From Diphasiastrum complanatum (taxonomy: Eukaryota; Streptophyta; Lycopodiopsida; Lycopodiales; Lycopodiaceae): a stretch of DNA of 64,000 nt. The translations under genes were made by a program, and so were the position numbers. Positions 24,391 through 36,143 of this stretch are shown piece by piece. The stretch spans positions 24,993,803 through 25,057,802 of the forward strand of contig CM055108.1 of NCBI GenBank assembly GCA_029204225.1. Direction: 5' to 3'. Position 1 is the stretch's first letter; every line of letters starts with the position of its first letter. The notes beneath the pieces are model-generated. The model was not told where the DNA came from and ran no database searches. It saw nothing but the letters and a program-made list of their open reading frames with translations.

Positions 24391-24866
24391 ATGTTCTTTA
24401 TAGCCAGGGACTACAGGATACAGGCCTACTGGGCTACTCTGCATATATTCCGCAGGCCTCTTTACATTTGCTGTTGGTTATGTATATTTCTGGTTACGCA
24501 TTTTATATTAGTCATGTACAAGCCCCAGAGCCTTTTTATATGCTTATGACCCGCATTGGGTCCTTTTTTATGACATTGACTGGCCTTGGGCCCTTATTAT
24601 ATGGTTATATGTGGAGTGGGGGCCCGTAGGAGGGCGCACTATTTTCCCTCCACATTTTGCCTCCCTTTACTATTGAATTCCTATTTTAGGGTTCATTGGT
24701 ATGGTATTTATAGGGGCATTTGTACACTCATTTTTCAGATTATTGATTGGTATTGCTTGGGCTTTTCGTGGGAGAACCTATTGTCTTGTCTATTGCTTGT
24801 AGGGCTTTAGTCTATTGCTGTCTTTTATGCTTCATTGATTCAACACCTGAGATTTTGATCATAACT
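24391..24866 (+). repeat. Gypsy-1 3' LTR (inverted)
   Basis: From GGACTACAGGATACAGG onward it is the reverse complement of 30341-30786. It ends GATTTTGATCATAACT, followed by AAAGA (24867-24871), the same 5 bases that adjoin the other LTR (TCTTT at 30787-30791 on +). The first 20 bp differ from the 5' LTR. Confidence 0.85.
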
Positions 24867-24879
24867 AAAGACGTCAATA

Positions 24880-24920
<41 letters not shown>
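24867..24920 (+). repeat. LINE-H 3' tail and (CT)n (inverted)
   Basis: AAAGACGTCAATAAAGC followed by about 19 CT units. It matches the LINE 3' terminus AAAGACATTAATAAAGCTTTCTC seen at five other sites, and is the distal tail of LINE-H separated by Gypsy-1. Confidence 0.8.
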
Positions 24921-24923
<3 letters not shown>

Positions 24924-25044
24924 GGCTGCTCCTCCAGCTCCTCCAGCGATGGCTGCTGCCCTGTCCTAGGCCCTGCCCTTGCCCTGCCCTGGTCGGCCCT
25001 CTCTCAACACCATGGCCCCTCCTCCTCCTCGCGCCCCTGCTCGT
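24921..25044 (+). mobile_element. LINE-A 5' end (inverted)
   Basis: It follows (CT)n directly with GATGGCTGCTCCTCCAG and includes ACCATGGCCCCTCC (about 25007-25020), the probable ORF1 start. The frame joins ORF1 at 24357 when re-inverted. Confidence 0.75.
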
Positions 25045-25059
25045 AGGTCCTAAGAACCA

Positions 25060-28000
25060 GTGCCAGAGAAAAATACTGCATCAAGATATCCCATCTGAGA
25101 AAGGAACATCAAGAGAAGCCGGAGCATCCCGAGAAGCAATGGTAGCTGCAAGTGATTGAGCCTGATCAGCCAGGATAGGGGTATGATAAAAAACATCAAT
25201 GGGCTCCCAAGTAGCCTCCTCAATAGGACGACCATCCCACTGGACCAAAAACTGAACCTACCGATGGCGACGACTATGCAATAAGCGCACCTGTAAAATA
25301 GCAGCTGGCATGAATGGAAAAAGCTCTGGATCTGTAGGAAATGAGGAATCTTGAGGAGCATCATCCTCAATAGCAGCACGTAATAAACTGACATGAAAGA
25401 TATCACAAGCCCGAGTAGCAGCAGGTAACTCAAGACGATATGTAACTGAACTAAGGCACTCAAGAATCTGAAAAGGCCCATAATAGCGCGGCGCAAGCTT
25501 CTCAGTAGAAGCAAGACCCTGTACAAAACGATGGCGAGCAAAGCGTAACCAGAGAAAAACAGTATCTCCCTCTGCAAACTCAACATGGCGCCGATGACGA
25601 TCAACAATGGTCCTGTACCGCTGCTGAATATGCTGTAAATGAGTAGCAGCTCTAGTAATAATCTCCCGAGCACTCGAAAGATAAGATGAAATAGTAACAG
25701 GTGCATCATCTGGAGGAGCAGGTATACCGGGTAGAACTGGTGAGTATCCATGAGCAAGCAGGAAAGGAGAAACACCTGTGCTGGAACTAACAGAACTGTT
25801 ATAACTATACTCAGCCAAACATAAATGCTGATCCCAATCACGACCAGAAGGAGAAACATAATGTCGTAAATAATCCTCCAATACCCGATTAATAACCTGA
25901 TGTAAACTTGGTATCCCGATTAGTAAGTATAGATCGTGGGAGACCATGTAAGCGGAAAATCTCAGAAATAAATATACGACCACACTGCTCTGCTGTAATA
26001 GTACGTCTGACTGGTATGAAATGAGCTTGTTTAGAAAACCTATCAACTACCACCAAACAAGAGTCATGACCATGCTGAGTACGAGGAAGACCTAAAATGA
26101 AGTCCATAGATATATCAGTCCACTGGCGGGAAGGAATAGGCCAACTTTGAAGGAGACCGCCGGGTTTTTCACGGGAATACTTGTTACGAAGGCAAAAATC
26201 ACAAGTATGAATAAGGTGGGAAAGCTCACGCTTCATGGAAGGCCAGTAAAAATGTTCTTTCAAACGGAACAAGGTGAAAACCAAAATGGCCACCAACAGG
26301 AGAGGAATGGGCATCAAGGAGGAGCTGTGGACGTATGTCGAGAGTGCTGGGAATACATAACGAACCATAGTGAAACAAACGATGATTAACAATGGAATAA
26401 ACCCGGTGAGGGTGAGAGGAAGGATGAGAGGCAGACGACATAACATCACGAAAGTCTGGACATGTAGCATAAGCCTGAGGAAGATCATCATACCAAGAGT
26501 GGGGAGACGTAACAAGACTGTAAGTAAGAGAAGGTAAACGAGACAAAGCATCAGCAGCAGCGTTACTTTTACCAGGCTTATAATGAATATCAAAATGAAA
26601 GGACTGTAAAAACTGAAGCCAACGGTACTGACGATCACTAAGATCCTTTTGTGTATACAAATAACGAAGTGACTGGTGATCAGTAAAAACATCAAACGGA
26701 ACACGATACAGATAATGACGCCACTTCTTTAAAGCAAAAATGATAGCAAGCAACTCTTTTTCATGAGTGGAATAGCGCTGCTCATACGAACGAAGACGAC
26801 GGGATTCATATGCAATAACACACTGACACTGACATAACAAAGCACCTAATCCTGTGGAACTAGCATCAGTCTCAACAGCAAAACGCTGGGAAAAATCTGG
26901 AAGACATAAAACAGGGGTAGTGGTAAGCTTAACCTTCAAAGTATGAAAAGTTGACTGACATGCGGGAGTCCAAGCAAACGAAGTTTCCTTTTTCAACAGA
27001 GCATGCAAAGGAGATGCAAGAGTGGCAAAATGAGCAACTGGTTTACGAAGATGGATAGCAAGACCAAGAAACATACGAACATCATGAACATCAGCAGGCA
27101 CAGGCCATGAAAGAATAGAACGGACCTTACGAGGGTCGAGACGAACAGTACCATTAGTAACAAAGAAGCCCAAAAACTCGATTTGTACAACAACAAAAGA
27201 ACATTTAGAACGTTTAGCATACAGATGATGAGTAACTAACAAAACCAAAACAGAACGAACGTGCTGAACATGAAGAGAGAGAGTGGTGCTATAAATGAGG
27301 ATATCGTCAAAATAAACAACGACACACTTTCCAAGCAGAGGACGAAAGATGTTATTCATGACATTCTGAAAAGTGGGTGGGCCATTGGTAACACCAAAAG
27401 GAAGGACACGAAACTCATACAGACCAAAGTGGGTACGGAAAGCTATCTTGTGCTCATCAGGAGGATGCAGACGAATCTGGTGATAACCGGAACGGAGGTC
27501 AAGTTTAGAAAAGATCTCGGCTTGGCCTAACTGGTCAAACAGGTCATCCATATGAGGGATAGGGTACTGATTACGGATAGTAAGTTTATTTAAAGCACGA
27601 TAATCTATACATAGACGTTTAGTACCATCCTTCTTATCAACAAGTAAAATAGGAGCACCAAAAGGACTGTGGCTAGGAACAATAAGGCCTTGACGTAATA
27701 AATCAGACACCTGACGCTGGACTTCCTCGCGCTCAACAATAGACATACGAAAAGGAGGACGAGAAGGAGGTGATGCAGAGGAAACAAGGTCTATATGGTG
27801 GTTGACATCTCGTAAAGGTGGTAACTGAGTCGGCTCTCTAAAAACATGCTCAATTGAATTCACGCAGCAGTTCAGAAAATACCTGTGGCAAAGGTGGTGC
27901 ATCTGCAGTAGGCTGAACTGGCTGAACAGAAAGAATAGCCGCACAGTGGGCCTTCGGGAGGCTCCGTATGAACTGCTTCCCGGAAATAAGCTAATAGTCC

Positions 28001-29592
28001 TGTCGAGAATCAATACCGGAAAATATATGCTGAGTACCATCATGAGAGAATGTCAATGTCTGCTGCTGGAGGTCTACTGTAACCGCACCAAGGGATGCAA
28101 ACCAATCAGCACCGAGGATAAGATCGTACCATGTAATTGGAATAATATGAAAATCTGCCTGACCAAGGAAGTCTCCAATCCGATATAAAAGCTGCTGATA
28201 CATCTGCGTGCTAGGAAAAGAGTGTGCGCTGGCAACCTCAACATGCAGGGGATGAGGCGTAGTGACTGGCATAGCACGAATGCGTGTAGTAATATGACTG
28301 CTGAGAAACGTGAGTGCTACCCGTGTCAACAAGGGCAATAAACTCACGACCAGTGATACGTACGCGAAGACGGATATGCTCGACCCGGCTTACCGGCCCA
28401 AGTAGCATAAGAAAGCTGAGCATGGCATACAGCTAGATCAGGGGGATCAAGAACAGGCTCAATGGGTGTGGCAAACTGATCAACAGGTGGGTCATCATCA
28501 AGAATATGAAGGCATATGGCAGAATCAGGACTATCATCAGGTGTGTCAGCATCATGGAAATAGACGGCAGTAGCAGTGGCAGGCTGTCGGCAATCACAAG
28601 CGATATGATCAGGACTCTTACAGTTGAAACATAAGCGCTTCTCACGGATCTCAGACATCTCAGGCTGTGAGTAGCGACGAACAAAAACAAGACGAGGAGA
28701 AAAAGGAGGACGTGGTGTAGAAGGAAGAGTGGACGAAGGTGAACTGACAGATGTGGGACTAGCAGAGGATGGAGAGGAAAAAATAGGACGTGTGAAAGGA
28801 CGAGAAACAGAGGAAGAGATGGGAGAGTACTTGTGCTGCAGTGCGGTAGCAAGGGAGATGGCGTGAGAAAGAGTGAGTGGAAATAAAAGAAGAACCAACT
28901 ACATGAGTGCGCCTCGTCAACGTAGCGAGAAATGAGCTCCAATGTAGAAATATTTGGGAATAGATAGGAAAGCTCTGTAAACCGTGTCGTATAAGCAGCC
29001 AAGGCACCAGTGTGAGATAAACTGCGAAAGATGTCACGCTGTCGAATAAGCCACTGAGGATCAATCATCGCTAGGCGGAGTGCTGTCATAAACTCTGTCC
29101 AACTAGCAAGGCCAGGGTGTGAAGCCGTCTGGCGAAACATGCGCCACCAAGTAGCACACGGCCCTCCAAATGTAAAGCAGCCAAATGTATCCGCTGAATG
29201 TTAGTCTTAGGAAACATAAGGAAGTAGGTCTCAAGCTTAGAATACCAATTCTCGAGCTCATTCCCATCGGATGACCCAAAATACACAGTAAGCTGAACCT
29301 TATCCTTAAAGTCTCGTGGCAAAGGACCAGAAGATGAAGGAGTCTCGGATGGTGGAAATGTGCGCTGTGGGGGAATAGGTGGAGATAGTGGAGAAACACT
29401 GGACTGTAATGATAGTGTAGCAATCTGGGCAGAAAGAGCAGTGAACGTCTCTCGTAAGTCCTGGCGTAAATCAGTGCGTACATCACTCATGGCTTCCCTA
29501 AGATGATCTCGGAATTCATGCCGTACTTCGTCAAGGTAAGTGGAAGACGGTATGCGAGGCTCAGACGATGTAGGGGAAGTATCCATGGTCAA
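25060..29592 (-). pseudogene. Gypsy-1 gag-pol with chromodomain
   Basis: Gag starts at 29592 (MDTSPTSSEPRIPSS) and includes YFGSSDGNELENWYSKLETYF. The zinc knuckle is CFNCKSPDHIACDC (about 28600-28640) and the protease motif ALVDTGSTH (about 28340). The reverse transcriptase has FSKLDLRSGYHQIRLHPPDE and VVYFDDILIYS (about 27280-27560). RNase H has ETDASSTGLGALL and HEKELLAIIFALKKWRHYL. Integrase shows CDFCLRNKYS, WTDISMDFILGLP and FRLHGLPRSILTNRD. The GPF module is YYGPFQILE. The chromodomain (about 25150-25260) is FLVQWDGRPIEEATWEP, preceded by a stop codon. Further stops and shifts occur near 28040, 28430, 29140 and 26000. Confidence 0.9.
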
Positions 29593-30327
29593 GGAATGCA
29601 GGAAGTGAAGAGAGTGTAAGAAAAGCTTAATATCGGAGGGAGCGGACTTTTGTCGTCACCCCAAATACGCTTTAGGTACACAAACGACATTAAGAGCAAG
29701 AAAGGAAATGACAAATGTCAAGAAAAGGTGTGGAAAGCAAGGAAAAACCAGCAAAGATACTTCTTGATAGAGCTCCAAGCGTGTGCGAAGAGCTGGCTGG
29801 AAAATGTGACCACAAGGAGAATGAAAGTGGGCGCTGGACAGCCTCCAATCAATGCCAAAAATATGGCTGGAAATCTGTAGAAAACGTGATGAAATAGGGC
29901 GATGGACAGCCTCCAATCAAAACTGAAATATGGCTGAAACTCTGCTGGAACAATGGCTGAAAAATGTGATGAAGTAGGGCGCTGGACAGCCTCCAATCAA
30001 TGCTGAAAAGATGGCTGGGAATCCTCTCCCTGAATCAAATGGAGGATTCAAAAAAAAGAGGGAAAAGGATTTGGAACTTGGGCGCCGGAAATAATCTGCC
30101 CAATTTTTTTTTTTTCTGGCCGCCAAATTTAGCGGAAGTACTTCCGCTAACTATCTGCTAAAGCTCCGCCAACGAAAATGCTCTGATGAGAGTTGGTCCT
30201 CCTCCAAACTGTGCTGAATGTTGCTGAAGCAAAGAGACGAAAGCTCTCAGCAAAGAGAGAAAAATCAGCAAGGAAAATGGGCACCCAATCAGAAAATCAG
30301 ATCTGAAATTCAGCAATCAGGAAAGTG
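29593..30327 (-). other. Gypsy-1 5' leader with tandem repeats
   Basis: Non-coding leader between PBS and gag. GGACAGCCTCCAATCAA occurs three times (about 29836, 29903 and 29984), each about 70-80 bp apart and followed by an ATGGCTG-rich stretch. Near 29640, GGACTTTTGTCGTCACCCC recurs in the degenerate element at about 46710. Confidence 0.75.
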
Positions 30328-30340
30328 CTCTGATACCAAG
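30328..30340 (-). other. Gypsy-1 primer-binding site
   Basis: The minus strand reads TGGTATCAGAGCA immediately after the LTR end AACT, with no spacer. It is the initiator tRNA-Met type. Confidence 0.88.
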
Positions 30341-30786
30341 TTATGATCAAAATCTCAGGTGTTGAATCAGCAATAGACTAAAGCCCTACAAGCAATAGAC
30401 AAGACAATAGGTTCTCCCACGAAGAGCCCAAGCAATACCAATCAATAATCTGAAAAATGAGTGTACAAATGCCCCTATAAATACCCTACCAATGAACCCT
30501 AAAATAGGAATTCAAAAGTAAAGGGAGGCAAAATGTGGAGGGAAAATAGTGCGCCCTCCTACGGGCCCCCACTCCACATATAACCATATAATAAGGGCCC
30601 AAGGCCAGTCAATGTCATAAAAAAGGACCCAGTGCGGGTCATAAGCATATAGAAAGGCTCTGGGGCCTGTACATGACTAATATAAAATGCTTAACCAGAA
30701 ATATACATAACCAACAGTAAATGTAAAGAGGCCTGCGGAATATATGCAGAGTAGCCCAGTAGGCCTGTATCCTGTAGTCCGTAACT
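30341..30786 (-). repeat. Gypsy-1 5' LTR (446 bp)
   Basis: In element orientation it begins AGTTACGGACTACAGG and ends GATTTTGATCATAACT. These are AGTTA...TAACT inverted termini, not TG...CA. It is flanked by AAAGA (TCTTT at 30787-30791 on +). Confidence 0.85.
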
Positions 30787-31020
30787 TCTTTTCCATGCCA
30801 AAAGGCATATAAAACAAAATAGTAGATGTGAAGTATATGTTAGAAATGGAAGTGTATGAAACGTCTCCAAACAATAAAGAAAAAGATACATGAAGTATGA
30901 CTGCTAAGATCAAAATGAATCTATTGCAAGAATATCTGACTGCAAATATAGATGTAATGATAATGGTATGACATGCTATCATAAAATCGTACTGCTACTG
31001 AAGAAAGATGTAATGTGGAC
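30787..31020 (-). mobile_element. LINE-H 3' UTR fragment
   Basis: On the minus strand it ends with TATGCCTTTTGGCATGGAAAAGA, the LINE 3' hairpin, where Gypsy-1 begins. Upstream it shares the AGACGTTTCATAC and CTTTATTGTTTGGAG-type blocks of other LINE tails. It is 5'-truncated near 31020. Confidence 0.75.
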
Positions 31021-31661
31021 TAGTGTTGGAGGTAGGCCCACTACGTGCTGCTGATGTCATAGTTGTTTGTGAGATGTGTGGGTCCTCATGAGGTAGCTTT
31101 TGCTTAGTATAAATACCCGCTAGGGCTCTTCATTATTTAGTCATGAGTTTGGAATCTTGAGCTCTTTGTTGGGGAGGGGTAACAACATGCAGAAGCTGCC
31201 TAAGGTACTAAGACATTTATTAGTGTTATTAGCATCTCCTAAAAGCATACAATTAGTAATCCCAGCCAACTTCAGCTTGATTTTGTTTTTAACCTCATTC
31301 ATGCCCACATGTTGTCCACAACAAGAATTGAAGAATTGAATGGGTTCTTGGTTTCTAAACTTGGTCTGAAAGTAAACCATCTATGTCGCTTTGCTTTTGC
31401 TATATAGGGATTAAACTTGGTGCAACTTTCAATCTTCTGACCAATTTTTTTTGTTTAGAACGAGAGGTACTCATAACAGGAAGCACAACTCCTTGAGCAT
31501 ACTTAGAAGTTACTAGCATGCAGTCAATTATCATTTATTGATTTTTGGTAGTGACTTGTGATATGCATTGTAGCACGACTATGAGCTATGAATGTGCATT
31601 TCTTGATGGTTTTTGATTATAGAAGCCATAGCTTGTTCACAGCAATTGCATTCTATTGCAG
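31021..31661. other. end of intron 1
   Basis: No coding or repeat feature was recognised. The polypyrimidine and acceptor TTGCATTCTATTGCAG end at 31661. Confidence 0.6.
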
Positions 31662-31794
31662 GTATTGGCAACCTTATTGTCGATATGAAAGACACTCAAC
31701 AAAATTGCAATATGTTTTTGAGAAAGAAGGCAATCCATTCTTAGAAAACGTTGATCATGTTCTTTCTATCTTCCAATCGGAGGCAATTTCCTCG
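31662..31794 (+). CDS. GTF3C2: GTF3C2-like exon 2
   Basis: 133 nt. It starts with the third base of a codon and encodes YWQPYCRYERHSTKL and then NVDHVLSIFQSEAISS. Acceptor TTCTATTGCAG, donor TCG|GTACGC, ending in phase 0. The segment precedes the WD40 core; I recognise no domain in it. Evidence is the clean open frame, both splice sites, and phase fit to exons 1 and 3. Confidence 0.72.
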
Positions 31795-34792
31795 GTACGC
31801 TTAATGTATCTATTCTTTTATAACATGATCCAGGTCTCAAGTAAAGATTGGAGTTCTTGCTTTTATGGAATTGTCTCGTTTTCAAGGATGTTTTAAACAT
31901 GTCCTACATCTAGCATTTTATTCCTATCATGGATACTTTTTGTTCATGACAATGGGGTGGATCAGAGATTCTTCTTTTTGTTCATGACAATGGGGTGGAT
32001 CAGAAATTCTTCTATGTATGAGGTGGAAACAGAATTTTTAATAAAGATAATTTTTTTGGGAAATTTTTTTTCTCACGTTCTTAAGCTAGTTTTAAGTGTA
32101 CGTGAGTGCCTGTACATTGTAATATGGTAAGAGAAGAGGGCTCAGTCAATGTTCTCATGTTTGGAATTTTCTATATTATATTGACCACTTGGATTGTGAA
32201 CTTAGCACCTAAAAGGTTTTAAGGATCAAGTTAATGTGGAGATTCATACACAACTAGTAGTATTGGTGCTGGGCATGGAATTTGTGATTAAGAAAGTAGT
32301 GGCCTCTTCAAATCTGCATTGTGTAACTCTAACTTTCCTTTTCTCAAATCTCAATCAAGCAATACCTTATGCTTGTTTGATCTCTGGAGGAATCTAGTGG
32401 CAGTTCTTTGATGTGACTAAAAGTGGTTATGAAACACATTTGCTGCATGCAACCATGAATAACGTTTCTTGTATGTCCCTTTTTTGTGTACCTGATTGGA
32501 ATCCAACTCCAAACCTGGACTAGAAGAAAGGAGGTTTTTAATCACTTGCTCGAGGAGTCAACTCATGAATACTTAGTTCACAGCATTTGAGTATTTTAAC
32601 ATTGATACCCAAGATTTAGCTGATTCGTAGATATGATGGCCAGACCAATCAGTTGCCAGAGGACCAGTTGATTGTAAGCAACAGTGATGGCTAATAACTT
32701 TAGATAGGCATCAGGCCCAAGCAACATTAGGTGTGTTGCAAATAGTGTCATGATCAAAGATGTAGGATTGAGATGATCAAATGCCTTAATGTGCCTGTCT
32801 GTGAGTGCTGATGTTAGCCGGGGGTGATGAGAGGCTACCTGGCAAGTTGATTGATCTCCTACTGCATGGGCACCATGTTCCTTAGAGCTATAGATGCTTC
32901 ACACAGAGATTAGGCAAAGTATGCTAAGTTTATATCCAACTGCCTACATGCTGCTATCTTGAGTGTTGGCCCAGCCAACACCATGCATGTCAATGGTCAT
33001 TATGAACAATGCCACAAACTACATGTGAAGGTGGATGGTGACGAGAGAGTTGCTCATTACTGTGGGGACATCATGCGTGTACCATTGCATCGATCAGCTC
33101 ATGTGTGACATAGGCCACCTTGACCGAGTATCTATTATCATCATCACAACCATGTGCATTGTCACCTTTGTGACAGACAAGCGGTTAATGGAAGTGGGTA
33201 GTGCTTGCTGTATTGTGCACTGATAGTTGCTTGGACTTGAAGAAGCATGCTTGGAACAAGTTTGTCTTAGACATGCTGAACTTATATTGTCAATTTGAGG
33301 AAAAACTAGTGGTTTTGGCAAATACTTAGATCTTCTCTGCATTTTGGAGATTGTGTTGTCCCTATACCAGCATGTAGTAAAGGAGTCCAAACTCTTTGAC
33401 TAGATAGTGATTCTTATTTGTTGTGATCTGCCTTTGTTGCTCTCCCTTTCTTCTAGTGATGTCACTATCAAGATAGGCGATTGTCAAATTGATTACACAT
33501 TGCTAAAACTAGTTAAAGCAAGTAACTAGCTTTATTTAGAGTGGTATAAGCTAATTAGAAGTCGACAATTGTTGATTTGAGCTGGAGTGAAATTAGCTGG
33601 AGTTAGATTGAAAAAGGTTCGAATGTTCGATTAGATAGTTGTTCAAAACGAACATTCGGGCTTTTGTTGATAGTCGATAGTTGACACTCAATACTCCTTT
33701 GATAGTTTGACGGTCAAGACTCCGTCAATAGTTTGTATTGAAATCTCACAATTCTAGCTTGTCTAGTTTGATGTAGTTCCACTTCTAAGTGGTGATGTGG
33801 CACATGCCACGTGTATAGATGCCTAGCCCTATGCCTAATCATGTTAATTCCTCACACGAGGTCAGATGGCAACCTTATTCATATTCTCTCCACGTGGTAG
33901 AGAGGATGGAAATAGTGGCTTAGAGCTACTGCTTATTGATAAGGTTTTGGGTGCTGATAAAATCTAAAGGTTGAAGCACCGAGTGTTGCTGCTAAGAACA
34001 TAAGTCCTACATGTCAAAAACAAAGTTGGATAGTTCCTTCTTGTAGAGTGCTTCCTCATGTATCTTCAAGATACTTGAATCTGCATGTCGTAGAGCCATA
34101 GATTTCTTGAAGAAATCAATCTTTGCACTTCTGAGATTAGGTTTGTGATAGTCTCAGTTCTTAAACTAAGAACAAGCAACAAATTTTTTTGGTTACACTT
34201 AAAAGTGAGATAAAAAGCACCAAATTTTTTTGGTTACACTCAACATATTGCTAAATGTCTTTAGAGGTTTTCTATCGGAGACGTCTTTACACTCCCTTGG
34301 TTCAAAACATATTTGAGATGTACTCTTCATTCTTATGCATCTTTTGGTACTCCAAAGACATTTAAAATTCTACCAACCAATAATCCGGGACGTAACAAAA
34401 ACGATGAGTCCCAAAGTGGTACGTAGGATTAACGACAAAGTTGAAACCATTGCAAGAACATCTGATGCAGGATTGACACCTTGCCAGCTATTAGTCGTAG
34501 CAGATAGAGACCCAAAGCTTGGACAAACATGGTTGTAGACACTCTGGTTCTAAAATATACTTCGATAGATAATTCATACATTTACAAATTACCAGCGATG
34601 TTATAACATTCGCATAGGCATGCAATTTTGTCACTTACTGTGCTGATAGCGTGAGTCATGTTGTTAGGTCTTTAGGTAAGAGTGGCTCTGTGTTCTTCTC
34701 TTGCTAATGTGAATTCTTCCAAACACTTGTTCTTGACTTTGCTTGAGCTCGTGTCAATCCACACTTCTGGTCTTAATCATTGCTATGATCAG
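31795..34792. other. intron 2, no element recognised
   Basis: 3.0 kb without recognisable transposon or coding similarity. A short + reading frame at 34335-34538 was considered as an exon and rejected. Confidence 0.55.
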
Positions 34793-34836
34793 GTAAACAA
34801 GGATTCTGCTGAAGAAAGTGGAAGGCGAAAGTCTTG
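34793..34836 (+). CDS. GTF3C2: GTF3C2-like exon 3
   Basis: 44 nt encoding VNKDSAEESGRRKS plus two bases. Acceptor GCTATGATCAG, donor TCTTG|GTAAGT (strong). Phase 0 in and phase 2 out, matching the neighbours. It is too short to be recognised by similarity; the phase fit and strong donor are the support. Confidence 0.65.
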
Positions 34837-35033
34837 GTAAGTTGGGTGAAAATATTGCAAATTCTGTAGTTGTTTTGAGAAATTTGTAGTTCTTGGATAC
34901 CGTAATGTGAAGACAGTGCAAACTCACTTACTGACACATTGATGCTTTTGAAATGAGAGGCTTTGTGCTACAGTGTAGAGCGTTATGAAGTATGAACAGT
35001 TTATTGCTGATTATATATATGGCTTGTTTACAG

Positions 35034-35142
35034 TGACGACATACTTCTTCATGTTGGTGGGCCTGTTTGGTCTTTAGATTGGTGCCCAGAAAGGCCAGGT
35101 TGGAGAACATGGAGAACTCATGCCAAGAAACATGAAAAAGAG
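35034..35142 (+). CDS. GTF3C2: GTF3C2-like exon 4 (first WD40 hallmark; possible GC donor)
   Basis: After acceptor TTGTTTACAG it encodes DDILLHVGGPVWSLDWCPER, the highly conserved VGGPVWALDWCP block that opens the WD40 region of this family. It continues to KKHEKE. No GT donor gives the phase 0 needed by exon 5. AAAGAG|GCAATT at 35143 does, and would place Glu before FLAVGAHP as in relatives (EFLAV). The 5' part is confident; the 3' end is an inferred GC-AG junction. A GT donor at 35099 with an unseen micro-exon is the alternative. Confidence 0.75.
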
Positions 35143-36143
35143 GCAATTCACTCTTTCATAATGTAGAGAGCCTTATTCTTCTAGTGGAGAGATCATATGT
35201 ATTATCCATTTTTTCAAGCCTTTTTTGCTGAAAGGAATGAGCTTGTTATGGTGCTTTAAATCTTAATTTGGTGCTTTATCATTTTACCTCTTCTGACAGT
35301 TTTGTAGGTAAGCTTCTTGCTAGTCTTGGGGTCACTTTCATGCAACACGTCCGATGGCATTCATTTCCATGCTACTGTTAGAACATTTCAATTTCCTTGT
35401 ATATCTCTTTTATCAAGGGTTGTCAGTGATCTTTCTTTCATTATCTGTCAAAGATGAGTCACAACTTCTACCTTCTTTCACTTACATCTTCGTTGCGTTC
35501 TACTGTTCTATTTCAAACCATCAGTCACCTTGCATAATTGGGATAAGTCACTGTTATCGTTCTACCGTATATTTTTCAATAAGTCCCCTACCACTATAGC
35601 AAAGTGTATGATTAGCTGTACTTACCTCCTCTATATGTTTGTAAAGATAGTTTGTGATACGCGTTTTCTTGCCCAATTGTGGCTCATTGCTTACTCATCA
35701 AGGATATGGGAGGTTTCCTAGTCTCACTAAAGGAACCAAATGTATTCCAAATGTGAAATTTTTCTGTTCCTAGATTTCCGTAGCTCCAATGAATATGTTT
35801 CTACAGCATTCTGTTTCTCTGTAATTTACCCTTGGCAACAAACTGGCATGTAGCTTGCTTAGTCTTTTCTGATTACTTTGCTTATAGAATTTTCAGCTTT
35901 TGTATGCAACTCCTATTAAAGAGAAGATACTGAGACCGCTTCAGCTGTGCTATTTTGTGGTCTTTCCAATGAATCTGGAGATGTTCCATAAGTATTAGGC
36001 TTTGTTGTAGAAGTTTTAAAACCTTCCTTTTAATCTTACAATATTTGAGTGCACAAGCTACCTCATGCTGTTTGTACAAAGGTTAGCTTGATAACAGATT
36101 TTGGCTTTTGAATCTGTTCTCATTGTTTTATGTGTCCTTGCAG
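35143..36143. other. intron 4
   Basis: 1.0 kb, no transposon recognised. The acceptor TATGTGTCCTTGCAG is strong. Confidence 0.55.

Larger units (their letters stand above)
24358..25050. other. 693-bp inverted segment (microinversion)
   Basis: It is bounded by GGACCT (24358-24363) and AGGTCC (25045-25050), a 6-bp inverted repeat. It contains, on the + strand, a Ty3 PPT and 3' LTR, a LINE tail with (CT)n, and the LINE-A 5' end with ORF1 start codon. All three are opposite in orientation to the elements they belong to (Gypsy-1, LINE-H and LINE-A, all minus). Flipping the block restores all of them at once. Confidence 0.85.
25051..30786 (-). mobile_element. Gypsy-1: Ty3 chromovirus, nearly complete
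   Basis: Minus-strand Ty3/gypsy element inserted in the 3' end of LINE-H. Order: 5' LTR (30341-30786), PBS (30328-30340), leader with repeats, gag, protease, reverse transcriptase, RNase H, integrase, chromodomain. The PPT and 3' LTR lie in the inverted block to the left. The target-site duplication is AAAGA. Stops and frameshifts make it inactive. Confidence 0.9.

Noticed and set aside
24391-30786. Foldback or snap-back element with inverted LTRs
   Set aside because: The inversion of a 693-bp segment explains the LTR orientation and also restores a LINE tail and a LINE reading frame.
34335-34538. Extra exon of the GTF3C2-like gene in intron 2
   Set aside because: Exons 2 and 3 already join in phase, no paired splice sites flank this frame, and it has no family motif.
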